Shown here in pieces: positions 43,552 through 55,422 of a stretch of 64,000 nucleotides of DNA (positions within the stretch are counted from its first letter, which is position 1; every line of letters begins with the position of its first letter). The notes beneath the pieces are model-generated. The model was given only the letters and a program-made list of their open reading frames with translations, was not told the DNA's origin and ran no database searches. The position numbers and the translations under genes are program-made. The stretch comes from Cantharellus purpuraceus (lineage: Eukaryota > Basidiomycota > Agaricomycetes > Cantharellales > Hydnaceae), in NCBI GenBank assembly GCA_025174535.1, contig JALBUN010000005.1, positions 186,001-250,000 on the forward strand, in the 5' to 3' direction.

Positions 43552-45296
43552 TCACGACCCGTACTCTATACGGACAGTGGCAGCAGATTTTGATCGCTCG
43601 CCATCCCACGCCTCGCCCCTCAAGTCCTCATAATACTCCCTCGTCAGGCCCGCCTTGCGTCTGTCCTCCTCGTTGAATGGGCCCTTCACCTTGCCCCCAA
43701 AGTGCATTCTGACTTCTTCCCGAAAGCGGGGCACAGGATCACACCCTTCCCGCTCACACACCCATGTGAACCAGCGGTGGCCGGCCGTTACGTGCGTGAT
43801 CTCGTCGAGGTGGATTATTTCGAGCACTTGCACGCTTTCTGCGTCCCCTGCGGTGCGGAATTTGGCGATGGTGTTCGGGTTGACGTCAAGTCCACGCGCC
43901 TCGTGCACCAGATGGATGATAGCCAGTCGTGCCGCCAGCGAGTCTGCGGTGGCTGTAGCGGAGTCCCATAGCGCCGCATGGATAGGTTGGGAGCCATAAA
44001 ATGACGACAGCGAAACTAGTCTTGCTGAGAGAAGCGAGAAATGCTTCGACTCGTCGAGGGCAACTTTGGTGAAATCGGAGAAAAACTGGAGTGGAAGGTC
44101 AGGATGTGTGGGTCCAAACCGCGCAATGATATCCCAGCTACAGCGCTCGAAACATCAGGCCTAGCCGGAGGACACTCAAGTATGGACCCACGCCAAATCA
44201 ATTCTAATAAATTTATGAGTGGCGTAAGAGACAATCTGGAGATCCAACTCACGCCCACTGCTCAATGCTCGCGAGTGCGTGCAGCATGGCGATACGGCTT
44301 TTCACGCTTCCAGCCTTTCCCCGCTTGCCCACTTTTCCTGGGTCGACTGTCTGTAAGCCGGCATGTCGAGGGGGCACATCAGGTGGCACAGGCGCACTGC
44401 TCGATCTACCAATAGACTTTAGCCTTCCGGTCCGGAAGAGGTTCACAGCATATCGAGTGCGTTGGACCTGCGTAAGCATGTATCAGTGGATGAGGTCTCG
44501 CCATCATTCTGGGTACCTTTAGGTCAGGATTAGGTGTGTTGAGGATTAGCACCGCCCAATCGACGAGGGTGCCAAGCGTCTGTTCCACTGGTATCAAAGA
44601 CTGCGCACGCAGCGCATCTGTGATATGAGATGATGATGTGGACGGTTCCTGACTTGGCGGAGGGGGATCTGCAAATTCTGTGGATGATCGTGATCAGTCA
44701 GTTTCTGTGTATGGAAGAGCGGTACCAGTCGTCCGAGGGTACCTTCTGAAACAGGACGTAATTCTACCACCTCCCAACGCACACCCGCTTCCGGAGTCTC
44801 CACCCACACATCGTCGTCTTCGGCAGCAGAGTCCTGACTGCGGCGAAGCTCGACTGTATACGTGCATGCCTTGAGTCCTGTTTCGCTTACACCCGAGCTC
44901 AAGTTGAAATCGTATCTTCAGCGGAATAGATAGTTTAGTTTCCATGTAGTTATTGCGTATCTTGGTGACATTTGAGCACTACCTATGCCAGGGACACACT
45001 GCAACGAATTCTGGTCCACATTCCTCGATCTCGGCGTGTGAAAGATCGGCTCCCAAGTGTGGACAAGCGGATTCCATGACATAGAGTGACGGCATACCTT
45101 CCTCGAGTCCTGCCAGCCGAAAGAGTAAGAGAGAATGGTAGACGCCCCCATCAGATCGTAGTGTGAAGAGAAATCGAGAATGTGTCAACAGCTGAGCGAG
45201 CGGTGCCAAACTATACAATTATCACCCATACTATTCCACCGACAACATGGAATTATTCCAACGAATGACTCACCGAATCAACGAAGCAGAGGACAT
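43552..45296 (-). CDS. Rieske [2Fe-2S] / DUF455 ferritin-like fusion protein
   Basis: Seven exons, minus strand: 45296-45274, 45210-44983, 44915-44743, 44677-44517, 44467-44253, 44203-44192 (12 nt), 44137-43552; 1398 nt, 465 aa. The N-terminal Rieske domain has C57-P-H59 and C80-P-W-H83, the ligand set for a [2Fe-2S] cluster. From about residue 165 a DUF455 domain follows (SLIPVEQTLGTLVDWAVLIL, QRTRYAVNLFRTGR, IDLAWDIIARFGPTHP). It has di-iron-type acidic/His sites in LDESKHFSLL, LVHEARGLDVNP and IIHLDEITHV. The pairing suggests an oxidoreductase in which the Rieske centre feeds electrons to a diiron site; the substrate is unknown. It shares a 95-bp promoter with the RING gene. Confidence 0.9.
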
Positions 45297-45391
45297 GCTG
45301 CAGGGACAATCCCGACATTGAGGCTGTTCGGCAACTGCCGGTCCGCAAAACCCTGTGCCACTATCACAAGAGTGTGCTACGCGTACTACCG
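45297..45391. promoter_or_regulatory. 95-bp bidirectional promoter
   Basis: The whole space between the Rieske-DUF455 ATG (minus, 45296) and the RING gene ATG (plus, 45392). No TATA box on either strand. Both 5' leaders must lie within it or overlap, unless one start codon is misassigned. Confidence 0.5.
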
Positions 45392-48300
45392 ATGGCCACA
45401 CAGTTGCCGCTGTACAAGCGTATTCGACTGGATCCTTCCGCTTCTCCGTCGCCGCCGCCCATTCCCGACGCCGACAAGGCTAAGCAGGAGGACGACGAGA
45501 CGCGTGCCAGTTCCGTCTATGGCGACGCAAAGCGGGAATCGGGACACGACGAGCTGTATGATATTGATGACGAAGAGGACCAAGATCATTGCGTGATTTG
45601 TCTGTACCACATTCGGGACAGGACTGTCCTCCCTTGTGCGCACGACAGGCTGTGTTTTGACTGCATCTTCGTCTGGTGCCAACAGTCTCGCAAATGTCCG
45701 CTCTGCAACGCACCCATCGGGCCGTTTCTCATCCACAATTTCCGTTCGAAATATGATTATTCCAAGTATTATCTTCATCCCCTCCGGGTGTCTTCGCCGA
45801 CCTCCGCCTCAGTTCCAGAACCCTTGTTAGGAGTTGGTTCTCGGACTGCCTTGCGCGTGAGTTTCACTTTGTTTGTACACTCACACAGGCTTTGAATTCC
45901 CTAGTCTCGTGGCAGGGCGCGAGGACAGCCAAGTCGTTGGGGAGTGCGGAGACGCCATGGGTCGATCTCACGAGAAAGAAGAGACACTGCTGATGAGCTC
46001 GAGATAGCCATTGAACGCAGAAGATGGGTCTATCGTCACGGGTTGTACGCAAAGGTGAGTCGCAAGTCTACTCGCGTTTCTCCCGATCCCATCTTGCGCT
46101 GTCACCTCAGTGTTCCGTGTTTGGAACGGCGGATGACACCATTCCTGCTAAACTGCTGTTTTATTATAGCATGTTGCTTCCAATCCGTACACTCGATATC
46201 GTCCTGCTCCCACACCAGCACAAATCGCTGCCTCTTCTGATCTCATCTCTCGCGCGACGATTTTTGTACGCCGCGAATTGCGCGTGTGGGTCAACCTAGA
46301 TGTAGAGGTATGCAATACTTCCCTCATGTCGTGCTCCCCGCATAAAGCCAATAATATGCCTTGACGAGCAAAACTGATGGTTTCATAGTTTTTAACGACG
46401 TTCATTTTATCCCTGATGAAGTCCCTTGATTTGCGGTCCGAGTCTGCTGTGAAATTGCTCGCCGAGTTTCTCGACATGGATACGCCATACTACATGGGAG
46501 ACCCAGGAGAGCCTAGTACAGGACGATTCGCGAATGCGGAGCATTTCTCACATGGTGATGTTCTTTCATGTGAAACACAGACGTCCCGACTCATTTGGTG
46601 CCTTGCACATTAGAACTCTACTCGTATCTGCGCTCGCCGTTCAGGGATCTGGCTGCATATGATGCTGCGGTGCAGGTATGTAGTGATGGCTCTATATGTG
46701 CCGCGTATTCTGTTACATGATACCGTGTTTCGGAAAACATCGCGACGTCGATAAAATTAATCTACAAACGGCTCGGCTAATGTATTCTTTGTTCAGTATG
46801 ACACACCACAGGATGTACCTCCGGCACCCTTGCGGGACTCTATTGACCTACAACGCCAGGACGTTGATTCGTCCGCTCGCGCTGCTCCGTCGCCTCGCCG
46901 TAGAGTACGTACCCATTCCCCGCGAGACCACTCACCAAGGGATCGTTCCCCCCGATCTCCATCGCCTAGCCGCAGCAACTCCCATGTTGGCCACTCGAGA
47001 CGTCAGTCCCCCAGACCTGGATCCACGCACCACAAGTCCTTCAACTATAATTATGATAGAAGGGCTTCTAAGACGGGTGGGAGCAACGCTAAAGGTAAAT
47101 CGAGGGCTTCCCCAGCTTCGAAACATGAATCATGGAGATATGAGGATCGGTTGGTAAATACTCATCCCGCTGACCACCCACGGCGAGCAGACACGGACTG
47201 CGCACATCGCCCGCATGACCAATCGGATGAGCGACGTGTCCTTTCCGTTGCCCCGGAGATGCCTCACAATGCGTCTCGTGCCTCAGATGTTACTAGGCGG
47301 GATAAGACGGCGAGATCCGACCGTGCAGACTCTCCACCATCAGCGTCTGCACCCTCTCCATGGTTTACAACTGACGCCAACAGACAGGGACCCCAGTCTG
47401 TTACAGGGGACACCATACGCGAGGTCGCACCACGCTTGGGCGAGGATGAGCCAGATCAAGTGGACTATGGATCCAAGACAGTGGCTATCAGCACTCCCTG
47501 GGGCATCAGTATCAGAGGCGAAGCGAAGCGGCTTGGTCATCTTCGGCAAGTCACGCCACCAGAATCCGATTCTAACGGAGAGCGCGAGCATGTTGAGGCT
47601 AGCTCTATTGTTGGCGATGCGCGTGATACAGAAAGCAGCGTCCCAAGGAAACGGCAGCGCGGGGCGGCTAGTTTGGACGTGGTACATGCGCATCTCGGGT
47701 ATGCTTCGTTGTCGCTGAGGCAAGACACGAAGCAGGAGACCGCTAATGGTGTGACGGCGGGGGATCCTGCCGCGAGTCCCCCAAATGCTATAAACGGAAC
47801 GGGAGTGCCCAGGTATTCTTAACATCAGTGAGTGTCAGGGAAGTGCCACTGATGATAGTTTCTCCCCCCCTTTATTTATTCCAGTGATGACACTCTTCCA
47901 CCGGATTCTGCTACCACTGGAACACTGCCACAGCCCGATGCGTTATCGTTGTCGTCATCGGCCAGGAAATCAGCGCGGGATATCATGGCGCGCACACGTG
48001 CAAAACTCTCTAAATTGAGAGCGGAATTACCTCATGGTTCTAGTGTGGCTAGTGAGATTTCAGGTATCCCATCTGCTGGGATGAGGGCCGAGACTGAGGT
48101 CACGAGCGGTGGTGTTTCATCGTCTAGTATGGACTTGCGAGCGCGGCTTATGGAACGGTTGGAAGAGGAGAAACGGCGCGCTACGGGCCAGCCTTTGACT
48201 CGTGACGACCAAGAAGAAGAACAAACGCAGCAGCAGCAACCCACCTTGGCGAACCGTCCTAAGGGAGGTGATGCTGAAGAACCCGCACCTGCTGACTGTG

Positions 48301-48527
48301 AGTCTTCAAATGGACATGGCAACAGCCAGCCGGATGGGAGCTGTCCGCAGACTCGGCGGGCAGAGGTGAAACTGCGCGCGCAGGCTCTCATGCGTGTGCG
48401 TCTGGCTGCTGAGAAGCGCGAGGCGGATGTGGATGTGCCCGTGCGGGTCGAACCCGGTTTTGCGGATGACGCTGTGAGGGTGCGGGAGGAGGCGCTACGG
48501 GCGAGGTTGTTATCTAGGCGAGCGTAG
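45392..48527 (+). CDS. TOPORS-like RING-finger E3 ligase
   Basis: Seven exons: 45392-45856, 45905-46054, 46170-46307, 46389-46554, 46614-46675, 46797-47812, 47885-48527; 2640 nt, 879 aa. C3HC4 RING at C67-VIC70, C82-AH84, C88-FDC91 and C102-PLC105, directly followed by FRSKYDYSKYYL, as in TOPORS. The next exons give RRRWVYRHGLYAKH, FVRRELRVWVNLDVEFLTTF and HELYSYLRSPFRDLAAYDAA, the conserved TOPORS helical region. The C-terminal half is disordered: an Arg/Ser-Pro segment (HSPRDHSPRDRSPRSPSPSR) and then a Gln/Glu-rich region with a basic coiled coil at the end (AQALMRVRLAAEKREAD). TOPORS proteins are ubiquitin and SUMO ligases linked to chromatin and DNA damage; that role is inferred by family. 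Confidence 0.9.
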
Positions 48528-49373
48528 TCTAGGACTGATATAGGTTTACTTCACCTTGGGGTTTATGGGAGAAGGAGAAGGAGAAGAGGGGGGGAGGGAA
48601 GAAGCTGAAGGAAAGGCCGTGCATCCGAGGAGGGCTCCGGGAGGCATGCATCTGATCACTGTTACGAGTTTCAGAAATGGGGATGCGCGCTACCTAAGCG
48701 TGCGCGTGATTAGATCAGGAAATTAGGAATTTGCGATTTGAGCGTGCTTGTGCATGTGCGTGTGTCCGGGTGCATGCTTCAATATCAATATCGGGAGAAA
48801 ATGATAGGGGGGAAAGATCGAAAGAAGGTGGTAAGGCGATACACTGGGATGAAAGGATCAAAGGGGGTGTAGTGACGAAACGCGATCGAGGTACGTTGCA
48901 GGAATCTATAGAACGATGAGGAAACAAAGAAAGAAGCGACGGAACGAAACGACACGAAATAAAACATAATGGCAAGGACGATGACAAGCGGGAGAGAGTG
49001 TGTGTGGAGTGACAATACGAGAGCAAGTTAATAGTTGACTAGTGTGACGGAGAGAGAGATGAGACAAGTGTGCGTGCGTGTGTACGTGGTGTGTGTGTGT
49101 GACGAGAAGATTCTACTATGGGTCGTAGAATGTTCGCCGTAGAGTCGTGACATTAGAATGCGAACCAACTCGCATTTTTAATACAGCGGAATGGGGGATG
49201 GGGGGGAAGAGGGCCAAATAGTCAACATGGAAGAGGGAAGAGGGCAGAAAACAGCTGTGCATAACATAGTTGTGCATAACATGCAGTTTTGTGCACCATA
49301 TATATGCAGCGCTGCAACGAGGGGTCTGTCGACAATGACTCGGCTCAACTCAACTAGAGAGGCGAAGGGATTG
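48528..49373. other. Intergenic, purine-rich and GT-rich, no gene
   Basis: It contains GGAGAAGGAGAAGGAGAAG (48571-48590) and a GTGTGTGTGTG run (about 49089-49100). TGCATAACATAGTTGTGCAT (49256-49276) is a near-palindromic duplication. Probably the 3' UTRs of the two convergent genes. Confidence 0.55.
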
Positions 49374-51937
49374 TCACTCATTATATCGTCTATGTTGTGA
49401 GGAAGACCCTCTGCGTGATGGCGCGCCTCCACGGCCCTCGTCGTTGTCGCGACGAGGATGCTGGGAATGACGGTACTGGGGACGATGCGGCTGGCGAGGG
49501 TCCTCTTCTTCTTCTTCCTCCTCCTCCTGCTCCTCCTCTTCCTCCTGCTCCATCTCATCAGTCTGCATCGGCGCCGGAGAACGCACACGCATGCTCGCGC
49601 CAGTGCCCGTACTCATACCCACACTCGAGCCACCACTGGGCCGTCCAAAGTCGTACGTATGCCTATTCCGACGCGTCTCTGCACCAACAGCTCCTCCGCC
49701 ACCACCGCTGCTCTCAGACACGGCAGAATGCACGGGGTCAAACCGGCGCATGGCGTGCGTTCCCGTTCCCGTTCCCGTTCCCATCCCCGTTCCTGTAATA
49801 TCTGAACTCGTACCCTCACCACGCACTGTCTCCAACGGACTCCATACCGTCATCCCCGCCCCAGCCCCAGCCCCAGGCTCTGACCCAGCCCCCAGTCCAA
49901 CTCCCGGTCCGGGCGTGCGCCGTCGTCCCAGACTCTGACTCAACCCAGAGCCCAGATAACGTCCAGAATGTATACCCGGACCTGGGCTCTCCCCCGGCGC
50001 CACCGCCGCCGCCACGGGAGGCGGAGGCAACGTCAGGGTCGTCCGTGCGGGATCCGACGTCGTGCGGTGGCGTGCATAGGCATGTATGAAAGGGGTCTGT
50101 CCCAAACCCGAGCTGGCGATGCCTTGTCCCTGGCCTTGTTCTTGTCCTTGACCATGTGCTAAACCCACACCTGCGCTTTGCACTCCTGAACTGGCACCTC
50201 CTTGCCCCGGCACCCGTCCCGGACTTGCACTCAACCCCACACCCACACCCACACCCGCACCCACACCCGAGACATGCCCCCCCACAAGCGCAGGCGGAGG
50301 GTGCAGCCCCATTATCGGACCCAGCCCCGACCCGGGCCCAGGACGCGGCGGGCCCTCCCACTGCGGCTCGGGCTGCAGTGTGAAGGGCGGGGGAATCGGG
50401 TGGTGCGCGTGTGCGTGTGCGTGTGTGAAAGTTGGGGGGAGAAGCGCAGAGAAGGGAAGGGATGTGGGTGTGGATGTGGATGTGGATGTGGAGGGTGCGG
50501 AGGAAGGTGCGGAGGATGTGGAGGTGGAGGTGGAAGGTGCGGAGGGGGGTGAGAGGCTGGGGAAGGGGGAGCGGGGTGTGCTTGTGGTGGCGGCGATGGT
50601 GTGGTGGCGCTGCTGCCGCTGTTGGTGATGACGCCGGTGCAAATCCAGACTAGGCGGCGGGAGATGACGTGAATAATGACTTGATTGGTGCGGCTGGTCG
50701 AATCGGAGGGGGGGCAGGACAATGGGGGAGTCGGAACGTGTTGGAGGTAACGGTGGTGGTCCTGGTGATGCCGAAGGTCCCGGAGGAGGAGGAGGAGGAT
50801 GGGCGTACATGCTAGGTGGGGGTTCATAATGATACGAATATGTCGTTGGAGGGGGCGGAAGCGTGTATAATGGCGGGGGCGGGCTAAAACTACCTCTGCC
50901 CCTGCTCTCAGTCCGCGATGCCGACGCCGACGCGCCTCCATATCCCCGTGGCGCACCACCCGCATACGGATGATGCTCCTGCGCAGGAGTACGTGCCTGC
51001 GGATACTCAGAGAACTCTGGATGACGGTAGTGTGAGTGCAGCGACATGCCTAGGTTACCAGGGATGGGTGAGCCCCGCAGGCCCAGGCTCTGACGCGACG
51101 CCGACGGCTCTGGCATATCGCGATACAGTGGAGACTGCCTTTCGCTTTGGACTGCAGTTCCCTGGTATGCCAGTGTCCCTGACGCAGTGGAAGGACCTGG
51201 TTCAGGCCCCACGTCGGCTGAAGGGTTAGAGGGAAATGCCCCGTACTGCGGGGGACGCTCGACTGGAGCTGCGCTCTGCTGGCGCGGCTTGCGAGCTTTT
51301 TGCCGCTGATTCTATACACACAATTTTTTGTATTTCTTTACGTTGGCTGACACGCAACGCGCAAGACATGGTACATACCTGGAACCACACCTGTGCCACC
51401 GTTTCAGTCGTCAGCACCCGTTTTTGAGTGTACTTACGCAAGACGGACCTGGACTTTGCGGGCGCTGAGACCAATGGACCTGCCCACCTCTTCTCTCATG
51501 GCCGTTGTAGGAAAACGACTCTACACCGAGATGGGTATACTGCAGTAGACTAGTTTGGGCAGACATCTCACCTGCGCGAGGAGCGCATGCAGCACGGCAG
51601 ACTGGTGTGGCGTGGTCAATGTGCGCGTGCGCTTTTTCTTACCCTGCGGCAGCTGTGGCGGGTCGGAGGCGCCGTGCTGGGAGCTGTCTGGACTGGCGGG
51701 GTCGTGCAGGAGCGTGTCCGAGTCTGCGGACGGGTGCTTTGCATGCTGCTCGCCGGGGCCTCCGACATTGGCCGAGGGGGCGGGATGGGAAGCGCCGGCG
51801 GACAGCGAGGGGTTGGCGGGACGGAGGGCGAGGACAGGGGGCGGGGGTGGTCGGGGGGTGGCGTGTGGGGCAGCGGGGCTAGAGACGGGATGGGAGCTGT
51901 GGGAGGAGGGCGGAGTGGGCGACGGCGAGGGAGACAT
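49374..51937 (-). CDS. Homeodomain transcription factor
   Basis: Four exons, minus strand: 51937-51572, 51520-51449, 51390-51379 (12 nt), 51311-49374; 2388 nt, 795 aa. The homeodomain starts near residue 99 (KKKRTRTLTTPHQSAVLHAL), passes through RFPTTAMREEVGRSIGLS and ARKVQ, and ends in recognition helix VWFQNQRQKARKPR. The invariant W48, F49, N51 and R53 are present; position 52 is Gln, where most homeodomains have Arg. After the domain the protein is disordered, Pro/Ser/Gly-rich, with Pro runs and a C-terminal Glu tract (EQEEEEEEEEDPRQP). Homeodomain factors of this kind act in mushroom development in Agaricomycetes; this ortholog is not assigned. The gene is far from any mating-type-like partner. 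Confidence 0.9.
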
Positions 51938-54054
51938 GGACGGTGTGTGGCATTATTGGAAGGTGGGCGATAGACAGAGGAAAAAAAAAGAAAGTGGCGC
52001 GCACGAGGATTCGAGACCTTATTAGGGGCAGCCCTATAGTAGTGCATTGGACCGGTAGTCGATCGTGATGCAAATGCCTGTTGGACTGCCAGGACAACCT
52101 CCCGGCACCTATTGGCCATATGGATATGCAAACAGCTATCCAATTGTTTCACCCACCAGAAAGGTAACCGCCGGAGTTGCGCTTCCCGCGTTTGATATTT
52201 CATCGCCCCACGCCTATCACGCACTCTTGTGTTTGCCTTCCCCCTCCTCTCGAGGTATGCAACCCGCGTGCGTGTTCCTGTCACACCCCCACACCCACCA
52301 GGGCTCTCCAGCAGTCCCTCCCATTTTCCCCATGCGATCCCAGGGGCCCTCCCTAGCTCGCCTGTGTTCCACATCCATTTACCGACGTCCCGGCGAGCAG
52401 AAAATGTCAGTAGGACATCACCTTCCCCGCGTGACGCGAGCCACCGCCGCATTTCATTAGTGCTATACTTGTCTGCTTTCGTCCACCGTCCGCGCAGCAC
52501 CTTAAATTAATCCCCAAGCCAACCAATTTCCTGCGCATTATTATCCCCTATAGCCGTTCTCACCGATCTTCCATCTTTGCGTGTGGGAAGACGGCTAGTA
52601 GCACATCCGTCTTGGGACAACACCGAAATTCATCCTCGGCTACTTACGTCAACGTCCTGTAAATCATCCACAGTTGAAACGCCATTCTACCGCTCCCGCC
52701 GGCGGCCTGCCCTCCACGCTGGTTTGAAACGTCCACACATGTGGCTCTCACATCAACACTGCCACCGTGTTGACCAACAGCCTCTTCCCCCTCCTGCCAC
52801 GTGAACTATTTATGTCGCTATTGATGGATCGGTCTTGCCAAGTCTTTCATAAACACTCGGCTGATCGTACTCTCCTGATAACAGCTCGAGACATATAACC
52901 GCTGGCCAATCGCAAACCCCATGTCCCAGCCTCCTATTCGCCGATACCCCGAAACATAGACTTTACCCCACTGTTGGTTTCCAAGTCCAAATGCCTTCGT
53001 CAAACTCATCAATAAAGTGTCGATCAAGACTGGAGAGCGTGCTCGAATATGATAGGAGGGGCAGTCACTTCCCAATACAGCGCCAAGATATGATTCGATT
53101 ATATCCGAGGAGATTCATCGTTGGTTCAACTACCGCCCAGCGGATTTCCGTTCGGAGCTGGTGCCAATCATCAACTTGACTTTCACATCCTTTGACAATT
53201 GGCATGCATGCTAAACACTTGGGTCGAGCCGCTGCGAAGCACCTCGGAGCGTAGCCCAAGCGGTAGCCGCAGGTACTCAGTCACCCAACTCTAACCCTAT
53301 CCCATCTGTCTCCCGTGGCAGTCCAAAGCACATATTCTGTAAATCTATCAAAGGATTGGGCAATGTCAATCATTAGGCAGCCCGTTAGGCCGTTGTATTG
53401 GCCAGCCTTGGCGAAACTCGAAGGTAATCAATAGGTCGTTATAGCGTCGTTATCCTTATAGTGCGTTCGGATATGCAAAGGTCATCAAGCCCACCTTGGA
53501 GCCTCCAGGTAGTTCACGCAATATTACAGGGAATCTCCCCGAGTCCCCAGAGTCTCCCTTTTAGGCATCGCGTAAGGGGCCACCCACACCGCTTGCTGAA
53601 GTCCTTGTCAACGGAATCCCAAACCAGTCTAACCTTGCATACTTTACAAAGAGGGTTTTTCGACGTGACATCACTTCCAGCACCGCCTCGCTTCAGACAA
53701 GCGCAGCTATCATTATAGATGATCAGCCGGCAGAACGCGTAGGCTGGCAGCTGCGCTAAAGACTGATGACCAAACCCTAGGCGCACCCGGTAGGGGCTAA
53801 GTACACTCCAGTTCTGGTGACAAACTGGCAAAAAGGCCTCTGATTTTGTTATTTTTGGACACCCAGCGGGATTGCGGCCTGCGTTGGATTATCGCGCGTG
53901 GGAAAGTCCATTTGGTCGGACAAGTCAGGGCAAGCTACATAGGTGTATGTACGTATGCCTCCTCGGCAGAGCAGAGAAGGTATTCTTAAGCCCACGAAAT
54001 CTCTAATTCAGGTGACACTATCCCTGTTGCTGTGGTTCTTTCATTATCGCTGCT
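51938..54054. other. Intergenic, no protein gene recognised
   Basis: 2.1 kb with no supported gene. A tRNA-like 3' half with a T-run lies at 51981-52070 (separate entry). Long frames in 52060-52510 are C-rich leader-like sequence upstream of the homeodomain gene and have no family features. Short frames at 53460-53830 lack motifs. Confidence 0.5.
51981..52070 (-). other. tRNA-like 3' half with oligo-T terminator
   Basis: On the minus strand GGTCTCGAATCC resembles a B box with one extra base, followed by TCGTGCGCGCC and then a TTTCTTTTTTTTT run as in Pol III termination. No matching 5' acceptor strand or A box was found at the right distance, so this is a tRNA relic or SINE end at best. Confidence 0.3.
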
Positions 54055-55422
54055 ATGCCTACTCCCGGCCTCACACGCGCTCCCGTCCAGGACTCGGAAA
54101 AGCCTGGGGAGCCAAACATCTGGTACCTAGCCTACGGCTCGAACCTGTCTTCAAAGTCCTTTGAAGGGCGACGCGGTATCCGGCCCCTCGCACGATGCAA
54201 TGTCGTCGTTCCCAGCCTGGAACTCACCTTTGACCTACCGGGGATCCCCTATTGGGAGCCCTGCTTCGCCAATGTGCGGCGAACAAAGAAGCGCGACTCG
54301 GAGGCTAATGGTATCGCCAGCCACTGCGGTGGCTCATCGGACGTGACCGTAACGAGTCCCGCTACTATACCGTCTGCCAGCCTGGGTGCTTCTCCTGGCT
54401 CACCTCCAGCCCTGACTGGAGTCGCGTATTTGATTACGGGAGAAGACTACAGGAAGGTGCTTGCCTCCGAGGGGGGCGGAGTTTCGTACGAGGTGACTGC
54501 CGTGGAGTGTTGGCGGCTCACTGGTACTGGCAGGCCCAGGCTTCCGAGTCCGAGATCGCTTTCCCCCCTGGATGAGAAGGACACCCAGACCAGGACCAGG
54601 ACCGGGACCAAGAACCGGGCCTACGCTAGCGATGTTGATCCAGATCTAATCATAGACGACGAGCCGCTGCAAGCGGGCGTGCCAGTGCTACGGCACAATG
54701 GTCATGATGATGATGATATCGTACAGGATAGGGGAGAATTAATGGGCGACAGATTTATTGCGTATACACTTTTGGCGGATAGCAAGCGACGATCAGCGCC
54801 AATGCAGCCTTCGAAGCGTTACATCAGCCTTATCCGGTCAGGTGCAAGAGGCGAGTAGTCACACTTTATTTTCAGCTTCAGCCGTTGTTGTCTGGCTGGA
54901 GCTAATATATTATCCTCATGCAGAAAATGGCCTCCCGTCGTCCTATATTGCGTATTTAGACAGTATACCGCACTACCGAACCGCAGGTGTCTGGCAGAAA
55001 TTTGGCGCTTTATTGTTCTTTGCCATGTGTTTTCCCATTATGTGCGTTGTCCTGATCCTGCAAAAGGTGATTTATCTTCCTTCTCTTCTTTCCTCCTTTT
55101 CATGGCGGCTCTCCCCCGGCATACATTACCCCCGGGAGAACGCATGCCTGGCCTGTTGATGCATGTTTTCCGTTGATTCTCCGTCTGATTTTCACCATTG
55201 TACGCCATCTCTTGACTCACATCTGTCACGCTCGTCTAGATATGCGTGGATAAGTCCACCGGTCGAATGCCGGGCTGGCTCGGGTCCTTCACAACAGCGG
55301 TGCTTTTTGTAGTGTGGCAGGCCTACGAATGGGTATGGAAGAAGACGTTTGGGAGTGGAGAAATAGCGGAGCGTCAAATCTCATCATCCTCTGTTAATGG
55401 AGTTGCGAAGGAGTTTTGGTGA
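54055..55422 (+). CDS. Gamma-glutamylcyclotransferase-like protein with C-terminal membrane anchor
   Basis: Exons 54055-54850, 54924-55066 and 55240-55422; 1122 nt, 373 aa. The GGCT fold begins at residue 22 with NIWYLAYGSNLSSKSFEGRR (the YGSN substrate loop). It continues with GVAYLITGEDYRKVL and ends at YISLIRSGARENGLPSSYIA, which fits the LI-x-x-GAKENGLP end of GGCT. The first intron must be GC-AG (GCGAGT donor) to keep that motif. Two hydrophobic segments follow (LLFFAMCFPIMCVVLIL and FTTAVLFVVWQAYEWVW), predicting a membrane-bound enzyme; animal GGCT is soluble. An insert between about residues 90 and 250 is Ser/Pro- and Asp-rich. Activity (5-oxoproline release from gamma-glutamyl compounds) is inferred from the fold. 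Confidence 0.85.

Noticed and set aside
49374..51311. Opposite-strand frames over the homeodomain gene
   Set aside because: Repetitive Arg/Gly/Trp translations from the Pro/Ser-coding strand; no motifs.
51981..52070. Functional tRNA gene
   Set aside because: A B-box-like word and T-run exist, but the B box has an extra base and no 5' acceptor strand or A box pairs with it.
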